Positions 29,467-41,034 of a DNA stretch of 64,000 nucleotides are shown piece after piece (the first letter of the stretch is position 1; every line of letters begins with the position of its first letter). This DNA comes from Lepisosteus oculatus (taxonomy: Eukaryota > Chordata > Actinopteri > Semionotiformes > Lepisosteidae), in the NCBI RefSeq assembly GCF_040954835.1, contig NW_027168257.1, positions 719,501 through 783,500 of the forward strand, read 5' to 3'. Position numbers and translations under genes: made by a program. The notes under the pieces are model-generated. The model did not search any database and had not been told where the DNA came from. It saw nothing but the letters and a program-made list of their open reading frames with translations.

Positions 29467-30262
29467 GGTCCTTTCCTCCTCTTTTACCAAAGCTGTTAGG
29501 TTCCTTTCCGTGGTGAGATGAGTTGTCGTGCAACGCTGCCACATAGTGCCGACAGACAAGAGTTATCTGCCGGTCCGGCACAGTCTGCCATGCTTTTGTC
29601 ATTTACTGTAAAGTGGTGTTGAACTGGGTATCGAACTGGAGCCTCACCATTTGCATATGTGAGGCTCCAGTTATACATCGAGTGTCACATTAAATGACAA
29701 AAATGAAGAGAGTTAAAGCAGCTGGAGAGGTTTTCTTACAACTTTTGAGCCGACACAGTTTTGGAAAATGTTTCCTTCACGCTGCACTGTACAACATAGG
29801 CAGCCAAGACTCTCCAAAACAAAACAGAATGGACAGATAGGAGAAAATTCCCACTCGTCCTGAAGTTCCCAAAATCCAGCACTGAGCGTAAACAAAGTGT
29901 CTAAGTAGCGTGGGAATGCTAACCCTAACCCTAGCTGGAGTTTGAGTAATCCAGCACTGAGCGTAAAAAGATGAGTCAAAGTAACGTCTAATCGGATTAG
30001 TTTCCTTAGAGCTGGTTCAGAGTTTGCTCAAGAGTTTACCTTTCACAGATGCGCAAAGAAGAATGTTGGGGGTGCACGTAACGGCGTTATATGCAAGTGC
30101 TGGACGTGAGGGTTTTCGTTTGTTCGTTTTGTTTTGCTCTGCTTTGCTTTGTTTTGCTTTCCATCGCGTTGGTAAGAGCGTAAATAAAAAGGCGATTCCT
30201 GCGTCTACCACTAATGTAAGAGCTATTTCAAGTGCGGCGTGGTGCGGCTTCTCAAATGCTCA

Positions 30263-31240
30263 ACAGGATGACTTCGCATGCACGCGTGCTTTCTTGCAGT
30301 CGTGTGTGCAACCATGTCTGCTTACGTGCAAACGGGCGTGGTTTCATGTATGCAAAAAACTTTCCTGGGCTCTTCTGAAGCACATAACATTTTTTGGAGA
30401 TATACATTTGTCTTGTTTTCCTCTTAGGCTCTAGAATTGATAACTTTTTTTTCATTTTTGGCATTTTTATCATTTTCCAGAAAGTGGTTGCAAGCCCTAT
30501 ATCATGCGAAGAAACTTCAGAATTCGGGGATCAGTCAATGGATTTTCTTCAAAGTTGGATTTTTGCACTCTGTGGACCAAGAGATGTTGTTCTATAATGT
30601 TTTTTTTCAAATTTAAAAATATCATTTTTTCATGGAGCTTTGAAGGGGATGGATTCACCCTCCTTTAGCCAGGACAGAGCTCCAGGAGCCTGGGTAGGAT
30701 TCTAGCTTTCTCCCCTTGCAGGCACCTGGCACAGAAGACATCATTTTTTTCCTTAAAATCTTTTTTTTTTTGTGTTCCTTGTTGTTCCAAACTTAATTTT
30801 AATCACTTTTAATTAGAGATTTTATTAAAAATAGTGCAAAAAATGACAAATTTCACACAAAATAATGTAACATAAAACGGATGTTTTTAACTTTATTGTA
30901 GTGTTTTAGAAACTAATATGTCTTCAAAAATGGTTGTTTTTCACTCCTAGGAATGAAAGCTGTTGTTAAATGATGTTTATTTTCAAATTTTGAAAAAATC
31001 AAAGGATTCTAGCTTTCTCCCCTTGCAGGCATCGGACACAGAGAACCTCATGGTTTTCCTAAAATCATTTGTTATGTTCCCTGGTGTTCCAAACTTAGTT
31101 TTAATCAATTTTAATGTGTTATTATGTTAAAAACAGGGTAATAAGTTTCTAATTGGACTATAAATAATGTCATATTGTCTGCTATAAAACTGATGTTTTC
31201 AACTCCATTGTAGAGATTCTAGAATCAACTAATAGAGAAT
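30263..31240. other. AT-rich spacer with an internal duplication
   Basis: GGATTCTAGCTTTCTCCCC and the following CTTGCAGGCA... occur at 30690 and again at 31005 (period about 305 bp), with poly-T tracts. No gene seen. Confidence 0.45.
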
Positions 31241-31264
31241 TGAAATAAAAAAAGGGCATAAGAA

Positions 31265-31344
31265 GACATTACCAACAACGACCACAGGATGGAGATATTG
31301 TCTAGACATTACCAACAACGACCACAAGATGGAGATATTGTCCA
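31265..31344. repeat. 40-bp tandem duplication
   Basis: GACATTACCAACAACGACCA starts at 31265 and again at 31305; the two 40-bp units differ by about two bases. Confidence 0.85.
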
Positions 31345-33115
31345 AAGAGGCAAGAATGGCAATGCCGCGATAAGGTAAAATCATTTTTTGAAAGAGATTG
31401 CTGTCAGAATGCACACCCGTATCCCAAACATAATCTCTAGTAAAATATGATCATTTGTGAAACAGGCAAATGAGTGTCTGCGACAATATGATTGCTACAT
31501 ATCTGCATTTGTTGGTTTTTAAGGAGTAAGAGTGCAGGGGGTTTAAACCTGCGATCCAGTGTGTTGAAGTATTTCACAACACTAACCCTAGCACATTTGG
31601 AAATAAATCCTCATAATGATTATTGCCCTGGGCATGTACCAAAAAATCAGTGAGCATATATATATATATCACTGTGTTGAAGCTAGAGACACAGAATAAG
31701 AGCAAACACATCCTAAATACAGTGTTCCTGCACCTTTGACCTCATCCAGAATGTATCGTTTTTTGAAAGGGATTGCTGTCAGAATGCACAACTGAATCCC
31801 AAACAGAATCTCTAGTCAAATATGATCATTTGTGAAACAGGCAAATGAGTCTCTCAGGTGCCCATTGCTCATTTTCAGACACATTTATGCAATACTTTCA
31901 CCATGCGTTGAGCAATAGGGATTAAAGATACCAGAGGTAAGGTTTAAAAGTGATTCTGAGGTGCAACACATCAGCGATACAGCTAGGCATCTGAAATGCG
32001 GGGTTTGAGAGCCCTTCAGGGAACACCGTACCCTAAAGGTACCAGAAGTCCACTAGTATAAGCATTAAGTCACTGTCACCCCTGTTACAATGTGATTGCT
32101 ACATATCTTCATTTCCTTGGTTTTTAAGGAGTAAGAGTGCAGGGGGTCTAAATCTGCGATCCAGTGTGTTGAAGTATTTCACAACACTACCTGTAGCCCG
32201 TCTGGAAATCAATCCTCATTCTGATTGTTGCCCTGGGCATGTACCAATAAATCACTGAGCATATATATATATATAGCACTGTGTTGAAGCTAGAGACCTG
32301 TATGTAATAATATGATGCTAAAATGTTATTTTCAGATATATTAATGTAATAAATGATTGCTTATGCTTTATAAACAAATCTAATTAAAATAAAAGCTTAA
32401 GTTTTGTATTTATCTTGTATCATAGAACATGATTTTCTTTGTATTTCAAGCCCACAAAGTGTCCAAATGACGCACTACATGATATAAGGAAGATTATCAC
32501 ATGCATATCGGTATTATCTTTCTTATGAAAATGCATTCCTTTCATTACCTTTTACTTTTTAAAATGAACTCAAATTGTGTATAATGTAATAATTTAAGTA
32601 GAATAGATTCTAATAATATAATGATCCAGTGTGTTGCACTACTTCACTGCTTCACTGCTCTATGCCGTCTGGAAATAAATCCTCAGACTGCTTACTGCCC
32701 TGGGCATGTACCAATAAATTACAGGAGCACATCTATATATCACTGCGTTGAAGCAGGGGACACACAATCACTGCAAACACATCCTAACTACAGTGTTCCA
32801 GCACCACTGACCTCATCCAGAACGTATCATTTCTTGAAAGGGATTGCTGTCCGAATGCACATCTGAATCCCAAACAGAATCTCTAGTAAAATACGATCAT
32901 TTGTGAAACAGGTAAATGACTGTCTCAGGGGCCCATTCCTCATTCTCAAGACACATGTATGCAGTACGTACACCATGCATTGAGCAATAGGGATTAAAGA
33001 CACCACAGGTAAGGTTAGAAGTCATTCTGACTATATTCTAAAATATTGGACTCATATTCTTATGATGGCTGACATGATGCTGCGTTTAAAACCGGGGTTA
33101 ATGGACATTATATGA
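31345..33115. repeat. Complex repeat, matches 61500-63057 inverted
   Basis: Built of recurring blocks: GGGATTGCTGTCAGAATGCA (31393, 31764, 32845), GAGCATATATATATATATC, GATCCAGTGTGTTGAAGTA and TGCCCTGGGCATGTACCA. The right part aligns in reverse with 61500-63057 almost base for base. Microsatellites of TA occur inside. No coding capacity or RNA gene recognised; the family is unknown to me. Confidence 0.7.
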
Positions 33116-33832
33116 CTGTCAATTCTGTTTTGTTTTGGAGACTCTTGGCTGCCTATGTGGTACAGTGCAGCGTGAAGGAAACATTTTCCAAAACTGTGTC
33201 AGCTCAAAAGTTGTAAGAGAACCTCTCCAGCTGCTTTAACTCTCTTCATTTTTGTCATTTAATTGTCTGTCGGCACTATGTGGCAGTGTTGCATGACAAC
33301 CCATCTCACCACGGAAAGGAACCTAACAGCTTTGGTAAGAGAGGAGAAATGGACCTGGCCCGTACAGGGCTCGAACCCACAACCTTGGCGTCACTAGCAC
33401 CACGCTTTAACCCACTGAGCTAACCGGCCTCACAACAGTGGTCCTCTCTGTGCTGCAAAAAATCGAACTCAGGGAATTTCTTTTGTCCTCCTTTGAATAG
33501 AAAGCTGTGTAATTCAGTGTACGGGCTTTCTCATGCAGTTTCATGGTTCTTGTAACCCAAATCCTACACTGGCCTGAAGTGCCCCCCCATTTCACAGCAT
33601 TCTTCAGCTGATTTAAAATGTACCTAAAGGAGGAGCATTATTGAAGACCATCAATTACCAAGAGCTTTTGTCAAAGGTTTTGGTGGTCATTTTTAATGAC
33701 CACAGAGCGCTGTGACCTCGGTTTTACATCTCATCCAAAGGACAGCACCCTTTTATAACACAGCTTCTCCGTCACTATGCTGGGGCATTGGGACCTGCAC
33801 AGACCTCAGGGTGAGCGCCCCCCCGCCGGCAC
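33116..33832 (-). repeat. Ser-Gly-Ile tRNA unit, copy D (inverted, Ile only)
   Basis: Inverted relative to the other copies. It runs from the post-Ile spacer through tRNA-Ile into the Gly-Ile spacer, then stops at CCGGCAC where the LTR fossil begins. The Gly gene that should follow is absent. Confidence 0.8.
33356..33429 (-). tRNA. tRNA-Ile-like gene with AGT anticodon
   Basis: The body is tRNA-Ile (GGCCGGTTAGCTCAGTGGG, 3' ACGGGCC), 74 nt, but the anticodon loop is CTAGTGA where the other copies have CTAATAA. The triplet is AGT, a threonine anticodon. D-loop GGTTAAAGCG also differs. U33 is kept, so it could decode if folded and charged; whether it is used is unknown. Confidence 0.75.
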
Positions 33833-34710
33833 TGTTACGTCCCAGTGTGTGTTCTGTGTGTTTTTCTGTTATGTCCACACTGCTGACCCTTGATTGTTCT
33901 CCCTTCCCCATTGGCCAACCATCACACCACTGTTTCAATATGATGTCATCATCAATCAGCCTTCAGCCAATCAGAACATATTTTATTCACTATATAACAT
34001 GGAGGCTTTCAGAAAGAAAAGGCCTTTTGTTTGACTTTGGTCCTGTTTGGTTTTGGTTTTCGCTTCGCTTCGCTTCGCTTCGCTTCTTGTTATTGCTTCG
34101 GCTTCGTTTGTTGGTTTGTATTGCTTTGTGTTTGTGTATTTTCGTATAGCTTCGGCTTTGTTGTTTTGTTGGTTTTACGTTAGTTTCTTTGTACTTTCGT
34201 TTGTTTGTGTGTTCATCCATGATTTGTCTTTACCTTGCCCAGGTGTTACATGTTCAACTTATGTGTTCTTTTGTACCCTGTCCTGTTGATTACTCTTGTT
34301 TTTCCTTATTTGTATTCCTGGTTCACTTGTATTTTTGTGTGAACTTTTGTATATAAGGTTAGTTTAGGTTGTTGGGTACACTTACACACTTAGTTAATTT
34401 TGTATTAGTACACTAGTTTAGTACGGGTGAGTGCCATTTGTCTTGTATGGTTTTGGGTAGTCAGTGCAGGTTAACTAGGGTGTTGAAGACGCAGAAGACC
34501 GTGTGTTTCTGGTTTTTCTTTTGTAGTCAGATTAGCTTTCCCTCACTGTCCTAGCCAGCTCCATTTTGTTTGTTATTTTCTTTTCTTTGGCAAAACTCTA
34601 GTTCCTTACCCTTATCACGCTTCCTAGTCCCTCACCAAAACCCATCTGCTTCCAAAAGAATTATCCTAAATGTTACACCCCTTTTCCCCTAGACACTTGG
34701 GGTCGTAACA
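33833..34710 (+). repeat. 5' LTR of the gypsy-type fossil
   Basis: 878 bp, TGTTACGTCCCAG...GGGGTCGTAACA, with the usual TG...CA ends and a short inverted end repeat (TGTTACG/CGTAACA). Confidence 0.9.
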
Positions 34711-34714
34711 TTAT

Positions 34715-34732
34715 TGGGGGCTCGTCCGGGAT
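34715..34732 (+). other. Primer-binding site of the gypsy-type fossil (tRNA-Pro type)
   Basis: TGGGGGCTCGTCCGGGAT, 4 nt after the 5' LTR, is complementary to the 3' end of vertebrate tRNA-Pro, the primer also used by murine leukaemia virus. Confidence 0.85.
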
Positions 34733-34832
34733 ATCAAATTCCCGTCCTAAGGATTTTTTTTTGTGTTGCAGAATTTTGGTGTTGGTACAGGATTTTGATT
34801 TGTGGATTGTGTTTTGGCAAGGTACTGTAGTT

Positions 34833-36230
34833 ATGGCTACTTTTGATTTGCGAAAGTTTGTGGAGGAACCTTCCTTTGAGCAGCTGGATAAGTGTAGGAA
34901 GGACGAATTGCTCCAAATTGCTGATTACTTCCAGATTCAGGTTTCGACGCAAGCTCTTAAAAGGGACGTCAAGAGACCTGTGATGGATAGATTGGTAGAG
35001 TTAGAGGTCATTGCATTAACGAGCAGGTACGCCGGTTCTCCTGGGGCTGGTGCTAAACCTGCTATGGTGGTGGAAGAACAGGACGAGGTGCAGGGGGTGG
35101 CTGAAGACTTAGTGGAGGCTGAGGTCAAGGCCACCTTGCCTCCCTTTGAACCGTTCTCTCCGGTCTCCACCGGGTCAAAAAGCGATACTCGCCTGAAAGT
35201 TCATTTGGCCCGCTTGCACATGGAGGAAAAAGCCCAAGTACGCCAGGCAGAATTTGAATTGCGCCTTGCAATTCGTAAGATGGAGATCAAGGCGGAGAAA
35301 GAGGTTAAGCTCCGACAGCTTGAGCTAGAAGCACGAAAGAATGCTCCTGCTGTGCAGCCGACCCACTCCGAGGCCTCTAGCATGTCTCCTTTGCAAGATC
35401 CACTCTCTACCACCTTTGATGTAAGTAAGCACATTGCTTTAGTACCTCTGTTTAGGGAGACGGAAGTTGATTCGTACTTTGGTGCATTCGAGCGAATTGC
35501 CACATCACTTCGTTGGCCTAAGGAGGTTTGGTCACTGCTTTTGCAGTGTAGATTAGTGGGCAAAGCTCAGGAAGTTTGTTCTACACTTTCTTTAGAAGAA
35601 AGTTTGAATTACAATACTGTGAAAGCTGCTATCTTACGGGCTTATGAATTAGTTCCTGAGGCATATAGACAACGCTTCAGAAATCATCGTAAAGTGTCAG
35701 ACCAGACATTTGTTGAATTTGCTAGAGAGAAGGGCACTCTCTTTGATAAATGGGTTGTAGCCAGTAAAGTGAGTGACTTTAACTCATTGCGTGAGTTAAT
35801 GCTCTTAGAGGAATTTAAGAACTGTTTGCCTGAACGCATTGTTGTGTATTTGAATGAGCAAAAAGTAACTACTTTATCGCAAGCCGCTGTTTTGGCAGAT
35901 GAGTTCGTGCTCACTCATAAGAATGTTTTCATGTCTGTGCGTGCGGAGAAGACTTTGTCTACTCTAAGTTCCCAGTCTCAGTCTCCCCCAGTAAAAACTA
36001 GTTCCTCACGTCTTAAAGAGGAGCGTGAATGTTTTTATTGTCACAAGAGAGGTCATATAATTGCAGATTGTTTGGCCCTAAAACATAAGCAGCAGCAACA
36101 GCAACATCCTAAGAGTGCTGGGTTTGTTAAGACTGTCTCCCGTTCTGCTATTCCTTTGTCTAGTGAAAACAGTCTCCCTGACCCTAGTTATGAACCATTT
36201 ATTATGGAAGGATTCATTTCGCTAACAGGT
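34833..36230 (+). pseudogene. gag-like region of the gypsy-type fossil
   Basis: A gag-like stretch starting MATFDLRKF, with a charged coiled-coil-like middle, a capsid-like segment resembling those related to SCAN domains, and one zinc knuckle near its end. Family-level resemblance to fish Ty3/gypsy gag proteins. Part of a broken element. Confidence 0.8.
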
Positions 36231-37694
36231 TGTAAGAAAACCGGCTCAGGGACGCCAAATATGTAATCATAGTGGCTCTCTGAAGGCACCAGTTCTGTAG
36301 GGTTTGGGCATTTACTGAGACAATTATTAATTGTAGCAGTAAATCACAAAGTTGATTCTTTTGATGGCTTTAGAATCCAACCATGCGACATAACTCAAAC
36401 AACGCACACACACAGGTACTAATACACGAGGATACATTTATTAATACATAGAATATGCATGTAAACCTAACAGATCTTATCGAGAGGGTTATCAGAATAC
36501 AAAAGGTATATATTCAGTCAGTTACTAAGTGTTACACATATCAAGAGGACATACGTTCAGTATATCATTCATTTATACCGTTTCGTAATTGAACTTGGTT
36601 ACAACTTCTACATTAGATACTCAAAACAAGTACATAACTCTTAGGAAATAAATTGATATCAACTGGTTGGGATAACAATTGAATTCTCGAGCTGTAATGC
36701 ATTGAAGTTGAATACTCATCCAATTTCTGGGGATTCAGATCTCCTGCGGGCACAAAGAAACAGTTGCAGGCTGTTGCTGTCAAATCCGCGCTCTCTGGCT
36801 CGGTGCCAGGCTGTGATGTGCGGCTTGCAACGATGCGCTGCTGATGCTCACTGTTGGCTTTAACTAGCAAAGTTTGTGCACAGGAGAAAAGATGACTGTG
36901 GGTCCCAGCAAGTCAGGAAGAGGACCTGTTCGTTCCTGATGAAGAGCTAGTTCTGAATAGTGATTCAGCTGTCCACAGTTCCGACCTGTTCACGAGGCTT
37001 GCTGCTGGTGCTAACCTCGAGTGGATCCTCTGGTTAGTCTCTGGCAACCTCCGCTCTAGACTCTTAGAACAAAGGAAAGTTCTGGCACTCGGACACACTG
37101 GCCGTTCCGTGGTTGTCCGGGCTGAGTCTCAGGATGGTCAGGAGGCGCGCTGCGAGAATGTCCTGCCCTTGGGATCCTTCTGCTCCTGGGCCGTCCTGCC
37201 CTGGAATTCTCCTTTGAATTCCCTTTAGAACAGTCCACAGAATCCTCTCCAGAATCTTACTGAATCTTACTGAAGCCGAATCTTGTTGAATCTCTCAGGC
37301 TCTCTGTGTTGCCTGTTTTTACCTGGAGGAACTTCAGCTCATTGATTGGTTGAAAGTTCCATGGGCATCAGAGTCCCATGTGGGTTACTCGGCCCTACCA
37401 GTCCCTGATTGGTTGATCAAGGTGAGATATGAGTCACTTACTCCTGACACTTAGGAATGCAGTCCAGATGTCCAACTGGCACTCCCTAGACAGATAGGCA
37501 CCAATGGATGACCATTGATCATGATAGCCAGGCTTAGCTAAGTGCATCCCCCTTTGGGAGCTGTCCTAATCAAACCTTATATCAGCTTGCATGAATAGTT
37601 TCTCTGTGGCTGCACCACAGAGATGAACAGAGAAATAATTTGGGAAAGCTCAGAAACACTTAATTATTTCTTATTAATAAGCCTCGCCGCTACA
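36231..37694. mobile_element. Solo LTR (1.46 kb) nested in the gypsy-type fossil
   Basis: Starts TGTAAGAAAACC and ends CGCCGCTACA, with TG...CA ends, flanked by the 4-bp duplication AGGT (36227-36230 and 37695-37698). No coding region recognised. An LTR retroelement inserted between the gag-like and protease-like parts and was reduced to one LTR. Orientation not determined. Confidence 0.65.
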
Positions 37695-37698
37695 AGGT

Positions 37699-38042
37699 AA
37701 ACCAGAAGACCAGAAAACAATTCAAATATTTAGAGATAGTGGAGCAGCCCAGTCATTTATTGTTGTGGATGCACTGCCTTTGTCTGATAAATCTTTCTGT
37801 GGTTCGAGTGTATTAGTTCAAGGCATCGAAATGGGTTTTATGAAAGTGCCTTTACACTGTGTACATCTACAATGTGGTTTAGTTACTGGATTTGTTAGAG
37901 TTGGGGTATGTCCTTCGCTACCTGTTAATGGAGTAACTCTTATTCTTGGAAATGACCTGGCTGGGGGTAGAGTATAGCATATTGTTTGATTGGTTTTGTC
38001 TTCATTGTCCAAACATTAGATGTTTGTTTTTATGGGTGGGGG
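37699..38042 (+). pseudogene. Protease-like fragment of the gypsy-type fossil
   Basis: A short piece with a retropepsin-like DSGA motif near its start and an LGNDLAGG motif near its end, followed directly by the 3' LTR. Part of a broken element. Confidence 0.75.
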
Positions 38043-38883
38043 TGTTACGTCCCAGTGTGTGTTCTGTGTGTGTTTTTTCTGTTATGTAAAACAATGTCAA
38101 CCATCACACCACAGTTTCAATATGATGTCATCATCAAACAGCCCTCAGCCAATCAGAACACATCTTATTCACTATATAACATGGAGGCTTTCAGAAAGAA
38201 GAGGCCTTTCGTTTGACTTCGGTCCCGTTTGGTTTTGGTTTTCGCTTTGCTTCGCTTTGCTTCTTGTTATTGCTTCGGCTTCGTTTGTTGGTTTGTTTTG
38301 CTTTGTGTTTGTGTATTTTGGTATAGCTTCGGCTTTGTTGTTTTGTTGGTTTACATTAGTTTCTTTGTTCTTTCATTTGTTTGTGTGTTCTTCCTTGTTT
38401 TGTCATTCCCTTGCCCCAGTGTTACATGTTCAACTTTTGTGTTCTTTTGTACCCTGCTCCTGTTTATTACTCTTGTTTTCCCTTATTTGTATTCCTGGTT
38501 CACTTGTGTTTTTGTGTGAACTTTTGTATATAAGGTTAGTTTAGGTTGTTGGGTACACTTACACACTTAGTTGACTTTGTATTAGTACACTAGTTTAGTA
38601 CGGGTGAGTGCCATTTGTCTTGTATGGTTTTGGGTAGTCAGTGCAGGTTAGCTAGGGTGTTGAAGACGCCGAAGACCGTGTGTTTCGGGTTTTCTTTTGT
38701 AGTCAGATTAGCTTTCCCTCACTGTCCTAGCCAGCTCCATTTTGTTTATTTTCTTTTCTTTGGCACCACTCTAGTTCCTTACCCTTATCACGCTTACTAC
38801 TCCCTCACCAGAATCCCCCTGCTTCCAAAAGAATTATCCTAAATGATACACCCCTTTACCCCTAGACACTTGGGGTCGTAACA
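38043..38883 (+). repeat. 3' LTR of the gypsy-type fossil
   Basis: 841 bp, the same ends as the 5' LTR. The next base begins an inverted Arg-Thr-Ser tRNA unit. Confidence 0.9.
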
Positions 38884-39266
38884 GACCTCTAACTCGTTTC
38901 CTTAGCTTGGATTTAAGCCACGAAGCAGGCTTCTACTGTATAAACGTCTAGAGGAATCACAAGCTATTTGAGAGGCCATCATCCCAGGGGGAACTGACAA
39001 AGTCTATGCCTAAACACCTAGCGCAGTCTCTCGAGAGACTGTCAAAAATCGCTTTCTCCTTTTGCGTTGCAAGTAAGTGAAAACGCAGTCTCAACCCAGA
39101 GCCACTTGGCAGCAGCGGCACGTAAATACTGTTACTGTTACTGCTCGATACCGACGTTAACCTACTATACCATGTTCAGCCACCGCTAGAAAATGTTCGG
39201 CTCTAGTACCGGAGCAAACGACAGGAGGGCCAATGTCGAACAGGCACACGTGTCAGACATGGAGAG

Positions 39267-39337
39267 CGACTAGGATGGGATTTGAACCCATGCGTGCAGA
39301 GCACAATGGATTAGCACTCCATCGCCATCGCCTCGTC
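39267..39337 (-). pseudogene. tRNA-Ser (GCT) pseudogene with D-arm deletion
   Basis: The T-arm, variable arm and anticodon (GCT) are kept, but the GGCCGAGTGGTTAA part of the D-arm is deleted (ATCGCCATCGCCTCGTC on the plus strand), so the cloverleaf and A box are lost. Counterpart of the intact gene at 15100. Confidence 0.85.
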
Positions 39338-39716
39338 GGGGAAACTGGACTGTCCGGACATGAGCTAGCGCGCTCCAGATGATCTTTTTCATTTTTTTCC
39401 CTCATACTCGAGGGTCATTTTCCTGTTCCACATGCGATTTCAACATTTTCCTTGGGAGATGTCAAGCCAGCACGCCACTGCTGTGGTTCAGTGGCCAGTG
39501 TGGAGTTCAGAGGCCCTGTTGTACACAGAAAGCACATTGAGCTCCTTGGACGTGAAAAGTTAAAGATAAAAGCCATTTGTCATCCTTTCTCTTGGTGTCG
39601 ATGTTGCTATTGTATGTAAAGGTGGCAACTTGCTCAGCGAGCAGGCGGAGCACACACCGAATGCAGATGTGTCTGAGTGGTGTGTCCAAGTGGCTGCAAA
39701 AGGACAGCGCTCCCGG

Positions 39717-39790
39717 GGTGCCGTGGCTTAGTTGCTTAAAGCACCTGTCTCTTAAACAGGAGATCCTGAGTCCGAATCCCAGTGGTGCCT
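39717..39790 (+). tRNA. tRNA-Thr-type gene with CTT (lysine) anticodon
   Basis: 74 nt; body of vertebrate tRNA-Thr (GGTGCCGTGGCTTAGTTGC...CCCAGTGGTGCC), with a well paired anticodon stem CCTGT/ACAGG and loop CTCTTAA. The triplet is CTT, complementary to the lysine codon AAG, where Thr genes have AGT, CGT or TGT. U33 and A37 are present. The T-stem has one mismatch (CTGAG/CCCAG). A and B boxes are fair. Either a decayed tRNA-Thr or an isoacceptor-switch gene. Confidence 0.78.
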
Positions 39791-40961
39791 TCTTTGTTCT
39801 GTCTTCTTGAACAGAACTGGTCCTTACAGACAACCGCCTACAGCTAGACTTAATTAAATGCAAGTATTCATTTCCTGTCTTTAACGCGACTTGTTTTTCT
39901 TAAAATGGATGCAACTTGCAAAACATGAAATACAAACATTGCTAATCAGCGCTAGCGGCTGGCAAAAAAAAAGAAGTCAGCAATGTTTTTTTTCTTTAAC
40001 CTTAACCCTGCTAATGGAGAAGAGTTAAACGACCGAGTCTATGCAGCTTAAACGGTGCTCATGTCGGGTTCTTAGCTGAAAGGGTTGTAAATCACGCTCA
40101 CCCCAGTCCTTAATCTTTTAAAAGGATACAAAATTGAACCTAGTCGCCACATCACATACATCCTGTTCAACGATAAAAAGGTGACATCTATCCTCGATCC
40201 AGAGTAAATCCCACTTTGAGGGCATATTGTTTTCCACTTTACCATGAGTTGGGCTCAGCTGCACAGAGGCGAGAGCAGAGCAATGAGGTCACGGGGACAG
40301 GGGAGTCACACGCTGGCGGTTTAAACACGCGCAAGAAAACTGAGGGATCCACAGTATGTGGACCCTCCGTGCGCCATCAGTCCGCACTCCGGACTCTGAA
40401 TCCTGCCATCCAAGTTAAGATCTCGGCGGAACCTGAGGCGCAGTTCCTTCTTAAAACGTAATCTGGTGAGCATTTCTAGAATCGTACTTGTATAGATGCA
40501 GCCTTTAATGTGTTGCTAGGTTAAAATTGATGACTTATTGAACTTCAGTAGGAAACTTCCCTCTTGATTTCAGATTTAATTTCTTTATTACAGGGGCGCT
40601 TTTATGAAGACAGAGTCATGTTCAGGTACTTTACTTGATGGAGGAAGCATATTTCGGACTCTGTGATCTGCTCACCTGGAAAGGTCTGCTGTACTACTAC
40701 AAGAGAGAAGTAGAGTCTGGAAGAATGGACAATTTTATGATGCTTTGGAAGATAATGTTTTTTTTTTCTTTGAAATCGAAATGAATCAGAATATCAGTGC
40801 AAAAGACAAACTCTTGGTTTGGTTTAATGAGATATGGTTTTAAAACAGACAAAATGTAGAAAACAGGTGTTTCTCACTTTTGGAAAAGAATGGACCGGGG
40901 GTAATATTTTACTAGTTGCAGTGCTGATCTCACTGGGTTACAGTCCTGCAGTGTCACACCA

Positions 40962-41034
40962 GGGCCAGTGGCGCAATGGATAACGCGTCTGACTACGGAT
41001 CAAGAGATTGCAGGTTCGACTCCTGCCTGGCTCG
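40962..41034 (+). tRNA. tRNA-Arg (ACG)
   Basis: 73 nt; GGGCCAGTGGCGCAATGGAT, anticodon loop CTACGGA, T-arm GCAGGTTCGACTCCTGC, acceptor 3' CTGGCTC. Close to consensus vertebrate tRNA-Arg-ACG, with a slightly changed variable region. TTTTT follows within 5 nt. Likely functional. Confidence 0.9.

Larger units (their letters stand above)
28655..30262 (+). repeat. Ser-Gly-Ile tRNA unit, copy C (Gly and Ile, Ser missing)
   Basis: Begins at the TTCTTCAGC motif between Ser and Gly, and runs through Gly, Ile and the downstream spacer including the hairpin (29636-29670) and the CTAACCCTAACCC motif. A segment is skipped near 30075, where GGTGCACG jumps to the GTAACGGCGTTATATGC block. It breaks off at about 30262. 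Confidence 0.8.
33833..38883 (+). mobile_element. Ty3/gypsy-type LTR retrotransposon fossil, broken
   Basis: Parts in order: 5' LTR (33833-34710), primer-binding site, gag-like region, a nested solo LTR from another element, a protease-like piece, 3' LTR (38043-38883). No reverse transcriptase, RNase H or integrase region is seen, so it is broken, with at least two breaks. The LTRs differ by roughly 5-9% by eye, plus a small length difference, so it is old rather than recent. The bases flanking the two LTRs do not match, so no target duplication is visible. Confidence 0.88.

Noticed and set aside
31520-31570. tRNA-like GTTTAAACCTGCGATCC word in the complex repeat
   Set aside because: No cloverleaf can be drawn around it, and it recurs as part of the repeat.
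33840-38880. The gypsy-type element as a source of active gag
   Set aside because: It is a broken fossil with diverged LTRs and a nested insertion; described only at element level.
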